From Sulfitobacter sp043557345 (GTDB lineage: Bacteria > Pseudomonadota > Alphaproteobacteria > Rhodobacterales > Rhodobacteraceae): 64,000 bases of DNA. Location: positions 1 through 64,000 of the forward strand of contig NZ_JBIFFV010000008.1 of NCBI RefSeq assembly GCF_043557345.1, read 5' to 3'. This document shows, one piece after another, positions 26,216 to 38,365 of the stretch (positions within the stretch are counted from its first letter, which is position 1; every line of letters begins with the position of its first letter). The translations under genes were made by a program, and so were the position numbers. Under the pieces are notes generated by a model that did not search any database, was not told the origin of the DNA, and saw only the letters and a list, made by a program, of their open reading frames with translations.

Positions 26216-27370
26216 TTACTGCCCGAGCGCTTGGCCCAGATCGGCGCCAAGGTCTTCGACATCCTCGATCCCGACCGACAGGCGCAACAGCCCCTCGGGG
26301 ATCCCGGTATGCGGCTCGATCGTGTGGCGATGCTCGACCAGGCTTTCCACCCCCCCGAGCGAGGTCGCACGGTGGAACAGCTGCAACCGCCCCGCCGCTT
26401 TCAACGCCGCCTCGGCCCCGCCTTTGACGACAAAGGACAACAGCCCGCCATAGCCGCCGCGCATCTGCTGCGCGGCCAGCGCATGGCCGGGATGGTCCGG
26501 CAGGCCGGGGTACATCACCTGTTCCACCTGCGGATGATCCGACAGGAACTCGGCCAAGGTCATGGCATTGCGAGACATTTCGCGCATTCTGAGCGGCAGG
26601 GTGCGCATCCCACGCGCCAGCAGCCACGCCTCCATCGGGCCAATGACCCCGCCCGCCTCGTTGCGGTCATCGCGGATCATCTGCCAGCGCGGCGTCCCGG
26701 CGTCTTTGGTGGCGAGCGATCCGGCCAGAACGTCGGAATGGCCGTTGATCCCCTTGGTCGCCGAATGCATCACGATATCCGCGCCAAGCTCCAACGGGTG
26801 GCTCAGCACCGGTGTGGCCGCGGTGCTGTCGACCACCAGCGTCGCGCCCACTTCATGGGCGGCGGCGGCGGCCCCGGCGATATCGGTGATCCGCAGCCAT
26901 GGGTTCGACGGCGTCTCGATCAGGCACAGATCGGGCTTTTCGGCGCGGCACAGGGCGGCGAAGGCATCCAGATCGCTTGCGTCCACCTCATGCAGCGCGA
27001 TCTGCCGCCGGGCGCAGAAATCGCGGATCCATTTCGTCGTGCCCCAGTAAATCTGGCTTTGCACCACCACGCTCGCCCCATTGGGAACGGTGCGAAAGAC
27101 CGCCGCGATGGCCGCCATGCCCGAGGGGAAGATCAGCGTCTCGTCGGCCCCTTCCAGCGCGTTCAGCAGACGCTCCGCCACGCGGGTATTTTCGTTATGC
27201 GAGCGCAGATAGACGTTGTCAGGATTGACCAGATCGTAATTCTCATCCCGCAGATAGGTGGTGGCGAATTGCACCGGCGGCACCACCCCGCCCGACGCAG
27301 GATCGACGGCGCCCGCGGCTTGGGCCGCGATGGTGGCAGGGTGCAGGTTCGGTTTGGGGGGCTGGGCCAA
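26216..27370 (-). CDS. PLP-dependent trans-sulfuration enzyme (cystathionine gamma-synthase/lyase type)
   Basis: A cytoplasmic Cys/Met-metabolism PLP enzyme, 384 residues from the proposed TTG. Visible: LNALEGADETLIFPSGMAAI (PLP-phosphate site), LCLIETPSNPWLRITD, LVVDSTAATPVLSHPLELGA, and the Schiff-base lysine in HSATKGINGHSDV. SLGGVESLVEHRHTIEP is the C-terminal family block. Substrate among cystathionine synthase, lyase or sulfhydrylase types cannot be fixed from sequence. The ATG at 27418 gives an atypical Cys/Arg-rich extension, whereas TTG 27370 has GGAG eight bases upstream. A GTATACAAA box lies 33-41 bases upstream. Confidence 0.85.
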   Translation of the reverse strand: MAQPPKPNLHPATIAAQAAGAVDPASGGVVPPVQFATTYLRDENYDLVNPDNVYLRSHNENTRVAERLLNALEGADETLIFPSGMAAIAAVFRTVPNGASVVVQSQIYWGTTKWIRDFCARRQIALHEVDASDLDAFAALCRAEKPDLCLIETPSNPWLRITDIAGAAAAAHEVGATLVVDSTAATPVLSHPLELGADIVMHSATKGINGHSDVLAGSLATKDAGTPRWQMIRDDRNEAGGVIGPMEAWLLARGMRTLPLRMREMSRNAMTLAEFLSDHPQVEQVMYPGLPDHPGHALAAQQMRGGYGGLLSFVVKGGAEAALKAAGRLQLFHRATSLGGVESLVEHRHTIEPHTGIPEGLLRLSVGIEDVEDLGADLGQALGQ

Positions 27371-27538
27371 GATATGTCTCCGACAGGGGTTTTGCACAAG
27401 TCGTATACAAAGCAACAAGCCGGGGCAAATGCGATCACGCGCAGTGCTTTCGCGTCACGCTTGGGTGAGCGCGCGGCCCCGGCCCTTGATCCGACCGCTA
27501 CAGATGTCACCTTTAGCCCAAGCAAACTGGAGAGCCTC
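27371..27538. promoter_or_regulatory. Divergent promoter region with GTATACAAA box
   Basis: 168 bases between the divergent PLP enzyme and hydrolase-OsmC genes. GTATACAAA at 27403-27411 is also found before acnA. GntR-type regulators bind similar TTGTATACAA palindromes, so a shared regulator is possible. No riboswitch pattern recognised. Confidence 0.3.
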
Positions 27539-28750
27539 ATGGCCATCGAACGCATCACCTTTCCCGGCTCGGGCGGCACGGAACTCTCCGCCCGGTTGGA
27601 CATGCCGGAGGGGCCGCATCTGGCGACCGCGCTTTTCGCGCATTGTTTCACCTGCGGCAAAGACAGCCCCGCCGCGCGGCGCATTGCGGGCCGTCTGGCG
27701 GCGATGGGGATTGCGGTGCTGCGCTTTGACTTCACCGGACTGGGCCACTCGAAAGGCGCTTTCGAGGAGACGTCGTTCTCGTCCAACGTCGATGATCTGC
27801 TCGCCGCTTGCCGCTATCTGTCGGGCCGTGACATGGCCCCCGCACTTTTGATCGGCCATTCACTGGGCGGCGCGGCCGTTCTCAAAGCCGCTGCACAACT
27901 GCCTCATGTCAGCGCCGTCGCCACGCTCGGCGCGCCGTTCGATCCCGCCCATGTGACCCATAACTTCGCCGAAAGCCTGCCCGAGATTTCGGCCAATGGC
28001 AGTGCCGAGGTCAATCTTGGCGGGCGGCCCTTTACCATTAGCCAAGGGTTCATCGACGATGTGCAGGGCGCCACGCTGGCCCCCGATATCGCCGGGCTGA
28101 AAGCCGCCCTGTTGGTGATGCACGCGCCGCGCGATGAGATCGTCAGCATCGACAACGCCGGACAGATTTTCATGGCCGCGAAACACCCCAAAAGTTTTGT
28201 CACCCTTGACGATGCCGACCACCTGATCACCCGCCCGCGCGACGCGGAATATGCGGCAGAGATCATCGCCACATGGGCGGATCGCTACATGGCGCTGAAA
28301 TCCCCCGCCCCGCCCCCCGGCGCGCCCGAAGGCATCGTGCGCGTGACCGAAGCGGATGCCGATGGGTTCTTACAAGACGTGACCGCAGGCCCGCATCACC
28401 ACGCGCTGGCGGATGAGCCGCGGGCCTATGGCGGCACCAACCGCGGCATGTCGCCCTATGGGTTTCTCTCCGCCGGATTGGGCGCTTGCACCTCGATGAC
28501 CATCCGCATGTATGCCCGGCGCAAAGGCTGGCCGCTCGACGGCGTGAGCGTGGATGTCTGCCACGACAAGGTGCACGCGCAGGACGCAGGCACCGGCGCG
28601 GCGGAGAAGATCGACACATGGCGGCGGCGTATCCGACTAGAGGGGGATTTGACCGAAGAGCAGCGCCAACGGCTCTTGCAGATTGCGGATAAATGCCCCG
28701 TGCATCGGACGTTGGAGCGGAGTTCGACGGTGGTGACAGAGCTTCTGTAA
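27539..28750 (+). CDS. Alpha/beta hydrolase-OsmC fusion protein
   Basis: A 403-residue two-domain protein. Residues about 1-255 are an alpha/beta hydrolase with nucleophile Ser in LIGHSLGGAAVL (about 109) and a late His in DDADHLITRP. Residues about 265-403 are an OsmC/Ohr-like domain with GLGACTSMTIRMYARRKGW (first Cys) and ADKCPVHRTLE (second Cys), the pair used to reduce organic peroxides. Such fusions are known in proteobacteria. It may hydrolyse an ester and detoxify the peroxide product, but the substrate is unknown. ATG 27539 follows GGAGAG; the upstream open frame is antisense to the PLP gene. Confidence 0.88.
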   Translation: MAIERITFPGSGGTELSARLDMPEGPHLATALFAHCFTCGKDSPAARRIAGRLAAMGIAVLRFDFTGLGHSKGAFEETSFSSNVDDLLAACRYLSGRDMAPALLIGHSLGGAAVLKAAAQLPHVSAVATLGAPFDPAHVTHNFAESLPEISANGSAEVNLGGRPFTISQGFIDDVQGATLAPDIAGLKAALLVMHAPRDEIVSIDNAGQIFMAAKHPKSFVTLDDADHLITRPRDAEYAAEIIATWADRYMALKSPAPPPGAPEGIVRVTEADADGFLQDVTAGPHHHALADEPRAYGGTNRGMSPYGFLSAGLGACTSMTIRMYARRKGWPLDGVSVDVCHDKVHAQDAGTGAAEKIDTWRRRIRLEGDLTEEQRQRLLQIADKCPVHRTLERSSTVVTELL

Positions 28751-28784
28751 CGACGGTGACCTTACCACCCCGGCCCGGAATCAC

Positions 28785-28880
28785 GCCGCAGACGCCGGGC
28801 CATCGCCTGACCGCCCGCCGTATTAAAGGCGTGCCGGTATATCTGGCGCACCTTTGATGCGACCGGGCAGGTGCTGGCCC
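28785..28880. repeat. Intergenic repeat with inverted arms, copy 1
   Basis: Shares blocks with copy 2 at 45242-45340: GCCGCAG, CGCCGGGCCATCGCCTG, GCACCTTT and TGCGACCGGGCAGG in the same order. Within the copy, GGGCCA...CCTG (28797-28810) is mirrored by CAGG...TGGCCC (28868-28880), so it can fold into a long imperfect hairpin. It lies after the hydrolase-OsmC gene and before purB. Probably a small dispersed palindromic element of the genome. Confidence 0.65.
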
Positions 28881-28959
28881 TCCCGCCTCAGACTTGTCCT
28901 TACCCCCAAGTCAGTCTATGCCGCCCTTGACCCATCCCCTGTCCCAAAAAGGTGCGCGC

Positions 28960-30264
<1,305 letters not shown>

Positions 30265-30338
30265 GGCGTTCATCCTATTGCTTTGAGATTGGCGCGGGTG
30301 GGTGTACCCTGTCCGCGCCTGTCAAAGGAGCAAACGAC

Positions 30339-30497
30339 ATGAAACTCGCACTGACACTCGGCGCCCTCATGGCGCTCACGGCCCCCTCCCTCGCCCTCGC
30401 CTCGGGCTGTGTTCATGACAAACAGGTCATGACCTGCGCGGAGGGTATGAAACTCGACATCAAGAGCGGCACCTGCGTGCCGGACGCCACCGCCTGA
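30339..30497 (+). CDS. 52-residue secreted Cys-containing protein
   Basis: A short gene with AAAGGAG seven bases before ATG. Residues 1-22 form a signal peptide (LTLGALMALTAPSLALAS), leaving a mature peptide of about 30 residues with three cysteines (SGCVHDKQVMTCAEGMKLD, then GTCVPDATA). This Cys spacing resembles a chitin-binding-like or carbohydrate-binding mini-domain, as in small 'GC-x-HD-x4-C' proteins of Rhodobacterales. Position after purB is, from memory, conserved in the group. Function unknown. Confidence 0.7.
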   Translation: MKLALTLGALMALTAPSLALASGCVHDKQVMTCAEGMKLDIKSGTCVPDATA

Positions 30498-30637
30498 GAT
30501 TGCCACCGGCGGCCAAGTACAATGCACGCGCTGCCCGGGCCTCTGACGGCTGACCCCGGCCTATGGCGCTCGGCACGGCTTGTTGCGCGCGTCGGCGCAG
30601 GCTATGTCAGGACAAGTTTAACAGCCTGTCAGAGCCC

Positions 30638-31546
30638 ATGTCGGACCCAGCCCCCCAAGCCAAAAAGCCCTATCCCTTCGGCCGCCGGGCCCGGCATTAC
30701 CTAAGCAACCTGCTGATCGTCGGCATCATCCGCACGGCCTTGGCCCTGCCCTATAAGACGCGGGTCGGCTTTGTCGGCGGATTGGTGCAGCATGTTCTGG
30801 CCCCACTCGCAGGCTACCGCCGCCGGGCGTTGGACAATCTTGAGCATGTCTGGCCCGAGATGCCGCTTGCCCGGCGTGAGGAGATTGCCACCCGCTGCCT
30901 CAACAATCTCGGGCGGTCTTTTATCGAGAATTACTCCGCCGAGGACTTTCCCAAACGCATGGCCGAGGTGGCCCCACAGGGGCCGGGCATGGCCGCGCTG
31001 GAAGAGGCCAACCGCACGGGCCAGCCGGTGATCCTCGTGACCGGTCATTACGGCAATTACGAAGCGGCGCGGGCCTCCCTCGTGGCGCGGGGCTATGACA
31101 TCGGCGGGCTCTACCGCGAGATGAAAAACCCTTATTTCAACGCGCATTACGTCAAAACGCTCGAAGCTTTCGGCGGGCCGGTGTTCCCCCAAGGGCGGCG
31201 CGGCACGGCGGGCTTCGTGCGGCATCTGAAACAAGGCGGGCGGCTGGTGCTGCTGTTCGACCAACATGTCATCCGCGCGCCGATCCTCGATTTCATCGGC
31301 AAGCCTGCCCGCACCGCCATCTCGGCGGCGGAACTGGCGCTGCGCTATGACGCGCTGCTGATCCCCTTTTATGGCATTCGACAGGACGATGGCGTCAGCT
31401 TTGACGTGGTGCTCGAAGCGCCGGTGCCGCATAGCGATCCGATGACCATGACGCAGGCGCTGAACGACAGTCTGACTGCGCAGGTCACCAAGACGCCGGA
31501 ACAGTGGTTCTGGGTGCACCGCCGCTGGCGGCCCCACGAAACCTGA
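30638..31546 (+). CDS. LpxL/HtrB-type lauroyl acyltransferase
   Basis: A 302-residue inner-membrane acyltransferase of the lysophospholipid/lipid A late-acyltransferase family. After a soluble N-terminus comes a hydrophobic segment (LSNLLIVGIIRTALALPY) that anchors the protein. The catalytic HX4E motif is HYGNYE in ILVTGHYGNYEAARASL (about 130-146). GGRLVLLFDQH and PEQWFWVHRRWRP are family blocks. It probably adds a secondary acyl chain to lipid A. ATG 30638 was chosen because the protein then starts MSDPAPQAKKPYPFGRR; the frame is open to 30563. Confidence 0.87.
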   Translation: MSDPAPQAKKPYPFGRRARHYLSNLLIVGIIRTALALPYKTRVGFVGGLVQHVLAPLAGYRRRALDNLEHVWPEMPLARREEIATRCLNNLGRSFIENYSAEDFPKRMAEVAPQGPGMAALEEANRTGQPVILVTGHYGNYEAARASLVARGYDIGGLYREMKNPYFNAHYVKTLEAFGGPVFPQGRRGTAGFVRHLKQGGRLVLLFDQHVIRAPILDFIGKPARTAISAAELALRYDALLIPFYGIRQDDGVSFDVVLEAPVPHSDPMTMTQALNDSLTAQVTKTPEQWFWVHRRWRPHET

Positions 31547-31555
31547 CGGCGGGTC

Positions 31556-32266
31556 TTACTTGGCACGCGCGGCGGCGAGGATCGCCCCCGGCCCGCCCTG
31601 CTCATTGCGCTGAACGATGACCACGACGGGCAGATCGCCCTCAGCATCGGCACGCAGTGACAGCGGTGCCGCCCCGTCCCACTCCGTCAAGGCCTGCCAG
31701 CCCTGCACCACGTTGCTGTGCTCCATGACATGGCCCGCGTTTTCCCCCCGGGTGACCTTGGTCCGCTCCATCGGGGAATAGCGCAGCATGTGGACCTGCA
31801 TCGGCCCCACGCCTTCGGCCAAAGGGTCTGCCGTGATCTCAACCGCTGCACCGGACCGCGCGACCGTCAGCGCCACCTGCGGCGCGGCCTCTGCATGACG
31901 TTCGACCGCGTCCATCAGTTTCATCGGTTTCGCGCCGACGATATCGGTCTGCCCCTGCACGATCAGCTCGGGCGTATAGACGCTGCGCCGCCCGCCGACA
32001 GCCGCATAGCCGCGCTGCCGCTCGGCATGGGCCGGATCGCCGAAAGGATCCTCCCAGCCGATGTAATCCCAGTAATCCACATGCAGCGCGAGGGCGATGA
32101 TATCCTCCCGCTCGGCCAATTCGGCGAGCATCGCATCGGCATCGGGACAAGAGGAACAGCCCTGAGAGGTAAAGAGTTCGACCACCACAGGCTGCTCCTG
32201 CTGAGCCTGCAAAGGCGCGGCCAGCAGCGAAAATGCGGCAAGGATGGGAAAAATCAGGGGCTTCAT
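31556..32266 (-). CDS. DUF1223 thioredoxin-like periplasmic protein
   Basis: A 236-residue secreted protein with signal peptide (ending LQAQQ) and the DUF1223 block VVVELFTSQGCSSCPDADAM, which carries a CxxC thiol motif in a thioredoxin-like fold. HVDYWDYIGWEDPFG and YTPELIVQGQTDIVG are further family hallmarks. Redox substrate unknown. It is convergent with the acyltransferase and divergent from acnA. Confidence 0.88.
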   Translation of the reverse strand: MKPLIFPILAAFSLLAAPLQAQQEQPVVVELFTSQGCSSCPDADAMLAELAEREDIIALALHVDYWDYIGWEDPFGDPAHAERQRGYAAVGGRRSVYTPELIVQGQTDIVGAKPMKLMDAVERHAEAAPQVALTVARSGAAVEITADPLAEGVGPMQVHMLRYSPMERTKVTRGENAGHVMEHSNVVQGWQALTEWDGAAPLSLRADAEGDLPVVVIVQRNEQGGPGAILAAARAK

Positions 32267-32517
32267 AAAATTCCAGACGGATCAATATCGCGGTGATGGC
32301 TTTGGTCTAACGGCTGGGCGCGTGAAATACCAATCAACCTTTGTTGAAACGGCCGTTAGCGCCCACAGCCTGAAATGCGCATGATGCCCCCTTTAAGGTC
32401 GGTACACAATGGTATACAAAATCGCGCGAAACCGCCTGATAACAGTTGAACCGCCGCGCCCGTAGTGGCATTGAGACGGCAATCTAGCCACCCATCAGAC
32501 CCCGAAGGGAGCCCGCC
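32267..32517. promoter_or_regulatory. Divergent DUF1223/acnA upstream region
   Basis: 251 bases. A GTATACAAA box sits at 32412-32420, the same nine bases as before the PLP gene. GAAGGGAG before 32518 is the acnA ribosome binding site. I see no conserved RNA element. Confidence 0.35.
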
Positions 32518-35292
<2,775 letters not shown>

Positions 35293-35320
35293 ACGCCCAT
35301 CGTCACAGCCAAACAATTCC

Positions 35321-35350
35321 AAGGAGCGGCCCCCGTGGGCCGCTCCTTTT
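35321..35350 (+). terminator. Terminator after acnA
   Basis: AGGAGCGGCCC (35322-35332) pairs with GGGCCGCTCCT (35337-35347), then TTT. Strong hairpin 29 bases after the stop. Confidence 0.85.
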
Positions 35351-35435
35351 CTTTGCCCCAACGCCCTAGGCGGGAACCTGCCGCCTCATCACGGGTTGCC
35401 TTCGTAAGACGATTGTTTTCGAGGAAGGCACAGCA

Positions 35436-36248
35436 ATGTTAGCAAGTTACGCACTAGGCGCTTTGGGCGCGGTGATCCTTGTTATCGTGCTGCTGGATTT
35501 TCTCTATACCGCCATTGGCGCGGCCCCTGTGGCCCCCCTGTCGGAGCGGGTGGCACGGGCGGCGTTTTTCCTTTTCACCAAACTCATGCCACAGGGAAAT
35601 GCCCGGCACCGGCTTTCCGGCCCGGTGGTGATGACAGCCATCGCGGTGACTTGGATCGTGCTCGTCTCCCTCGGCTGGACTTTGGTGTTTCAGCTGAGCC
35701 GCGATGCCGTGGTCATGTCGGACAGTACAGAGCCTGCGGGTTTTGTCCGCGACTCCGCCTTTGTGGGTCATCTGCTTTCGACCCTCGGCGGCGGGCCGCT
35801 GCAGACGCAAAGCCCCTTCTGGATGGTGATGTCGGTGCTCGTCGGGGTCAATGGGATGGTGATCCTCACGCTCTCGGTCAGCTTCGTGCTGTCGACCACC
35901 ACCACCGTTGCGCAAGCGCGGGGGCTTTTGAGCAAGGCGTCGATGTTCGCGGCGGACAGCGATGAGATGAACACGGTCATCATGCCCGCCCTCGCCGATC
36001 TGGTGTCGAACCTCAATGCGATGCAATTCGCGCTTTACTACAGCGCCGAACACCCCGCCCGCCGGGTGCCCGCAGGGATGGTGGAACTGGCCGAGCGGGT
36101 GGCCCCCTACCCCGAACAAATGCGCCGCCTGCGCATCGCGCTCGAGCCGCTGCCCGGTTTCACCGCGCCCGAGGGCCGCTTGGACCAACTGACCAACGCC
36201 CAATTTATCGACCGTCTGCGCGAATGGGCGCGGCCCTATTCGCTCTGA
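35436..36248 (+). CDS. Two-pore-helix ion-channel-like membrane protein
   Basis: A 270-residue membrane protein with an N-terminal helix (GALGAVILVIVLLDFLYTAI), a second helix (VVMTAIAVTWIVLVSLGWTL), a possible re-entrant pore loop (HLLSTLGGGPLQTQSPFWMV) and another helix (LVGVNGMVILTLSVSFVLST). The cytosolic C-terminal half is helical. The order TM-TM-loop-TM resembles ion-channel (Ion_trans_2) proteins, but no TVGYG filter is present, so ion selectivity cannot be predicted. Family assignment is tentative. GAGGAAGG precedes ATG. Confidence 0.55.
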   Translation: MLASYALGALGAVILVIVLLDFLYTAIGAAPVAPLSERVARAAFFLFTKLMPQGNARHRLSGPVVMTAIAVTWIVLVSLGWTLVFQLSRDAVVMSDSTEPAGFVRDSAFVGHLLSTLGGGPLQTQSPFWMVMSVLVGVNGMVILTLSVSFVLSTTTTVAQARGLLSKASMFAADSDEMNTVIMPALADLVSNLNAMQFALYYSAEHPARRVPAGMVELAERVAPYPEQMRRLRIALEPLPGFTAPEGRLDQLTNAQFIDRLREWARPYSL

Positions 36249-36311
36249 CCCCGGGGAACAGAAGACCCAAGCATTCCGTTAATCCCGAAGCACCTCGTGA
36301 AAGGAGATACC

Positions 36312-36902
36312 ATGAGCCCGAAAATCACCGTTCTGTTCTACTCCACCTATGGGACAAACCACGCCATCGCCAAAGAAGCCGCCCGCGCCGCCGAAGAGGC
36401 AGGCGCCGAGGTGCGCCTGCGTCGCTGCGCCGAGACCGCCCCGCAGGCCGTCGTCGATGGGCAAGACGCGTGGCGCGCGCAGTTGGACAAGATGCAGGAC
36501 ATCCCCGAGGCCAAACCCGAGGACATGGAATGGGCGGATGGCTATTTCATCTCTGCCCCCACCCGCTTTGGCGTCGCCGCCAGCCAATTCCGCGCCTTCA
36601 TCGACACGTTGGGGCCGCTCTGGCAGTCGGGGGCGCTTGCCAATAAGGCGATCACGGCGACCACCTCGGCCCAGAACCCGCACGGCGGGCAGGAGACGAC
36701 GCTTCAGTCGATCTATGTCACTGCGATGCACTGGGGGGCAATCATCGTGCCGCCGGGCTATGCCGATGGCATCAAATTCGAAGATGGCGGTAACCCCTAC
36801 GGATACTCCTGCGAACCCGGCCCGCTGAGCGACACTGGCAAGAAATCCGTTACATATCAGGCGAAACGTCTGGTCGAATACGCCGCCAAGATCAGCGGGT
36901 GA
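36312..36902 (+). CDS. wrbA: WrbA-type flavodoxin-fold NAD(P)H:quinone oxidoreductase
   Basis: A 196-residue FMN enzyme that reduces quinones by two electrons. FMN-phosphate loop FYSTYGTNHAIA (about 9-20), the APTRFGVAASQFRAFIDTLG block and AITATTSAQNPHGGQETTLQ are WrbA hallmarks, as is HWGAIIVPPGY. ATG 36312 has AAAGGAGATACC immediately upstream. It is convergent with ccmG, with the ends overlapping 11 bases. Confidence 0.88.
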   Translation: MSPKITVLFYSTYGTNHAIAKEAARAAEEAGAEVRLRRCAETAPQAVVDGQDAWRAQLDKMQDIPEAKPEDMEWADGYFISAPTRFGVAASQFRAFIDTLGPLWQSGALANKAITATTSAQNPHGGQETTLQSIYVTAMHWGAIIVPPGYADGIKFEDGGNPYGYSCEPGPLSDTGKKSVTYQAKRLVEYAAKISG

Positions 36903-37431
36903 TCGCATCCCGTAGAGCCGGGAGGAACCGCTGTTCGTAATCACTGCCGACCAGCGGCCCGGCAAAGCGGAACAATACCGTGCCGTCCCCGTCGACGATG
37001 AAAGTCTCTGGCGGGGCGGTCACACCCCAATCAATCGCCACCCGGCCCTGCGGGTCGAAACCGACCCCGGCGAAAGGGCTTTCTGCATCTCTCAGATAGG
37101 CGGTGGCGTTCTTCTCGGTATCCTTGAAATTGACGCCGATGATGTTCATCCCCTCGGCCTGCATCTCAAGCAGTTTGGGGTGTTCGGCGCGGCAAGGCGG
37201 GCACCAACTGGCCCAGAAGTTCACCAAGCTCACTTGGCCCGCGCGCAGCATGTCATCCGTGGCCTGCGGATAGCCGGGCAGCGTGGCCTCGGGCATGGCA
37301 GGCGCCTGTTGCCCCACCAGCGTCGAGGGCAGCCCCTGGGGATCGTCGCGGTACATGCCAACGGCGGCCAGTGCGACGAAAGCGGCAAAGATCACCGGCG
37401 GCGCGATCATCATGGGCGAGAGTTTAGCCAC
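36892..37431 (-). CDS. ccmG: Cytochrome c biogenesis thiol:disulfide protein CcmG/DsbE
   Basis: Membrane-anchored periplasmic thioredoxin that keeps apocytochrome c cysteines reduced. With GTG 37431 as start (179 residues) it begins VAKLSPMMIAPPVIFAAFVA, a signal-anchor. The active site is WASWCPPCRAEHP, and GVNFKDTEKNATAYLRD and DWGVTAPPETFIVDGDG are CcmG-specific. The GTG overlaps the ccmD stop; the ATG at 37485 would add an odd Arg-rich stretch. Last gene of the ccm array. Confidence 0.93.
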   Translation of the reverse strand: MAKLSPMMIAPPVIFAAFVALAAVGMYRDDPQGLPSTLVGQQAPAMPEATLPGYPQATDDMLRAGQVSLVNFWASWCPPCRAEHPKLLEMQAEGMNIIGVNFKDTEKNATAYLRDAESPFAGVGFDPQGRVAIDWGVTAPPETFIVDGDGTVLFRFAGPLVGSDYEQRFLPALRDAITR

Positions 37432-37579
37432 GGCGTCCGGCCTCCTGCTCTGTCTCTTCCAAGGCCCTGCGCGCTGTACGGCCACGCCAGAGGGTCAAGC
37501 CGATCAGCGCTGCCAGTAGCAGCAGAGACACGGCATAGGCCGAGAGCACCTCGCCCGCGTATTTTCCAAGCTCCGGCAT
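37424..37579 (-). CDS. ccmD: Heme exporter protein CcmD
   Basis: A 51-residue single-helix protein (MPELGKYAGEVLSAYAVSLL, then a Trp-Arg-rich tail) that helps release holo-CcmE from the CcmABC transporter. It is recognised mainly by size, helix and position between ccmC and ccmG. ATG overlaps the ccmC stop (TGATG) and its own stop overlaps ccmG. Confidence 0.88.
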   Translation of the reverse strand: MPELGKYAGEVLSAYAVSLLLLAALIGLTLWRGRTARRALEETEQEAGRRG

Positions 37580-38313
37580 CACGCCCCCCTGTTCATCCGC
37601 GCCCTGAGCGCCGCCGTCCGGCGCAGGCGAATTTCGGTGCCCGTGCGATAGACCACCAACGCCAGAAACAGCAGGCCAAAGCCCAGCATCGCCAGAACCA
37701 GCGGGTAAAAGAAAACATCTGCCACACTGCGGTTGCCTGTCGCGACGGGGATCGAGGTGCCCTGGTGCAACCCTTGGTTCCAGAACTGCACGGCATAGCG
37801 TGACAGGACCGCAAAGACCGAGCCGACAAGGCAAAGAACCGAGGTCAGATCGGCGGCGGTGTCGGGGTCTTCGACCGCCTGCCACAGCGCGATGTAGCCG
37901 AGGTAGAAAAGGAACAGGATCAGGAAGGACGTGAGCCGCGGATCCCAGGCCCACCATGTGCCCCACATCGGTTGGCCCCAGATCGCCCCCGTCACCAGCG
38001 CGATCAGCGTCATCACCAGCCCCACGGGGGCCGCGGCCTTGGCCGCCAATGCGCTGACGTGATGCCGACGGATCAACCAGATGAGCGAGGCCACCAGCAT
38101 CATGAACCACGCATTGATCGCCATCAGGGCGGCGGGCACATGCAGGTAGATGATCTTGACCGTGCTGCCCTGCCGCGCGTCATCAGGCGTGCCGAAAAAG
38201 CCCCAGAGCAAGCCCACGCTCACAAACGCCGCTGCCAGCACCCAAAGCGCAGGCTGCACGCGCTGCGAAAGCGCAAGGAATTTGACCGGGTTTGCGTATT
38301 GCCAAAGGGACAT
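37579..38313 (-). CDS. ccmC: Heme exporter membrane protein CcmC
   Basis: A 244-residue six-helix inner-membrane protein that presents heme to CcmE. The tryptophan-rich heme-handling motif WGTWWAWDPRLTS (about 117-129) lies between IYLHVPAALMAINAW and ATGNRSVADVF, which hold the flanking His/periplasmic loops. It follows ccmB after 52 bases on the same strand. Confidence 0.96.
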   Translation of the reverse strand: MSLWQYANPVKFLALSQRVQPALWVLAAAFVSVGLLWGFFGTPDDARQGSTVKIIYLHVPAALMAINAWFMMLVASLIWLIRRHHVSALAAKAAAPVGLVMTLIALVTGAIWGQPMWGTWWAWDPRLTSFLILFLFYLGYIALWQAVEDPDTAADLTSVLCLVGSVFAVLSRYAVQFWNQGLHQGTSIPVATGNRSVADVFFYPLVLAMLGFGLLFLALVVYRTGTEIRLRRTAALRARMNRGA

Positions 38314-38365
38314 GCAGACTACCTATCGCGCGGTTGGGTGGTGCTCAATGCACGATTTTTCGGGG

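Noticed and set aside
27371..27538. SAM-type riboswitch before the trans-sulfuration gene
   Set aside because: The region does not show the conserved SAM-I, SAM-II or SAM/SAH core that I would recognise.
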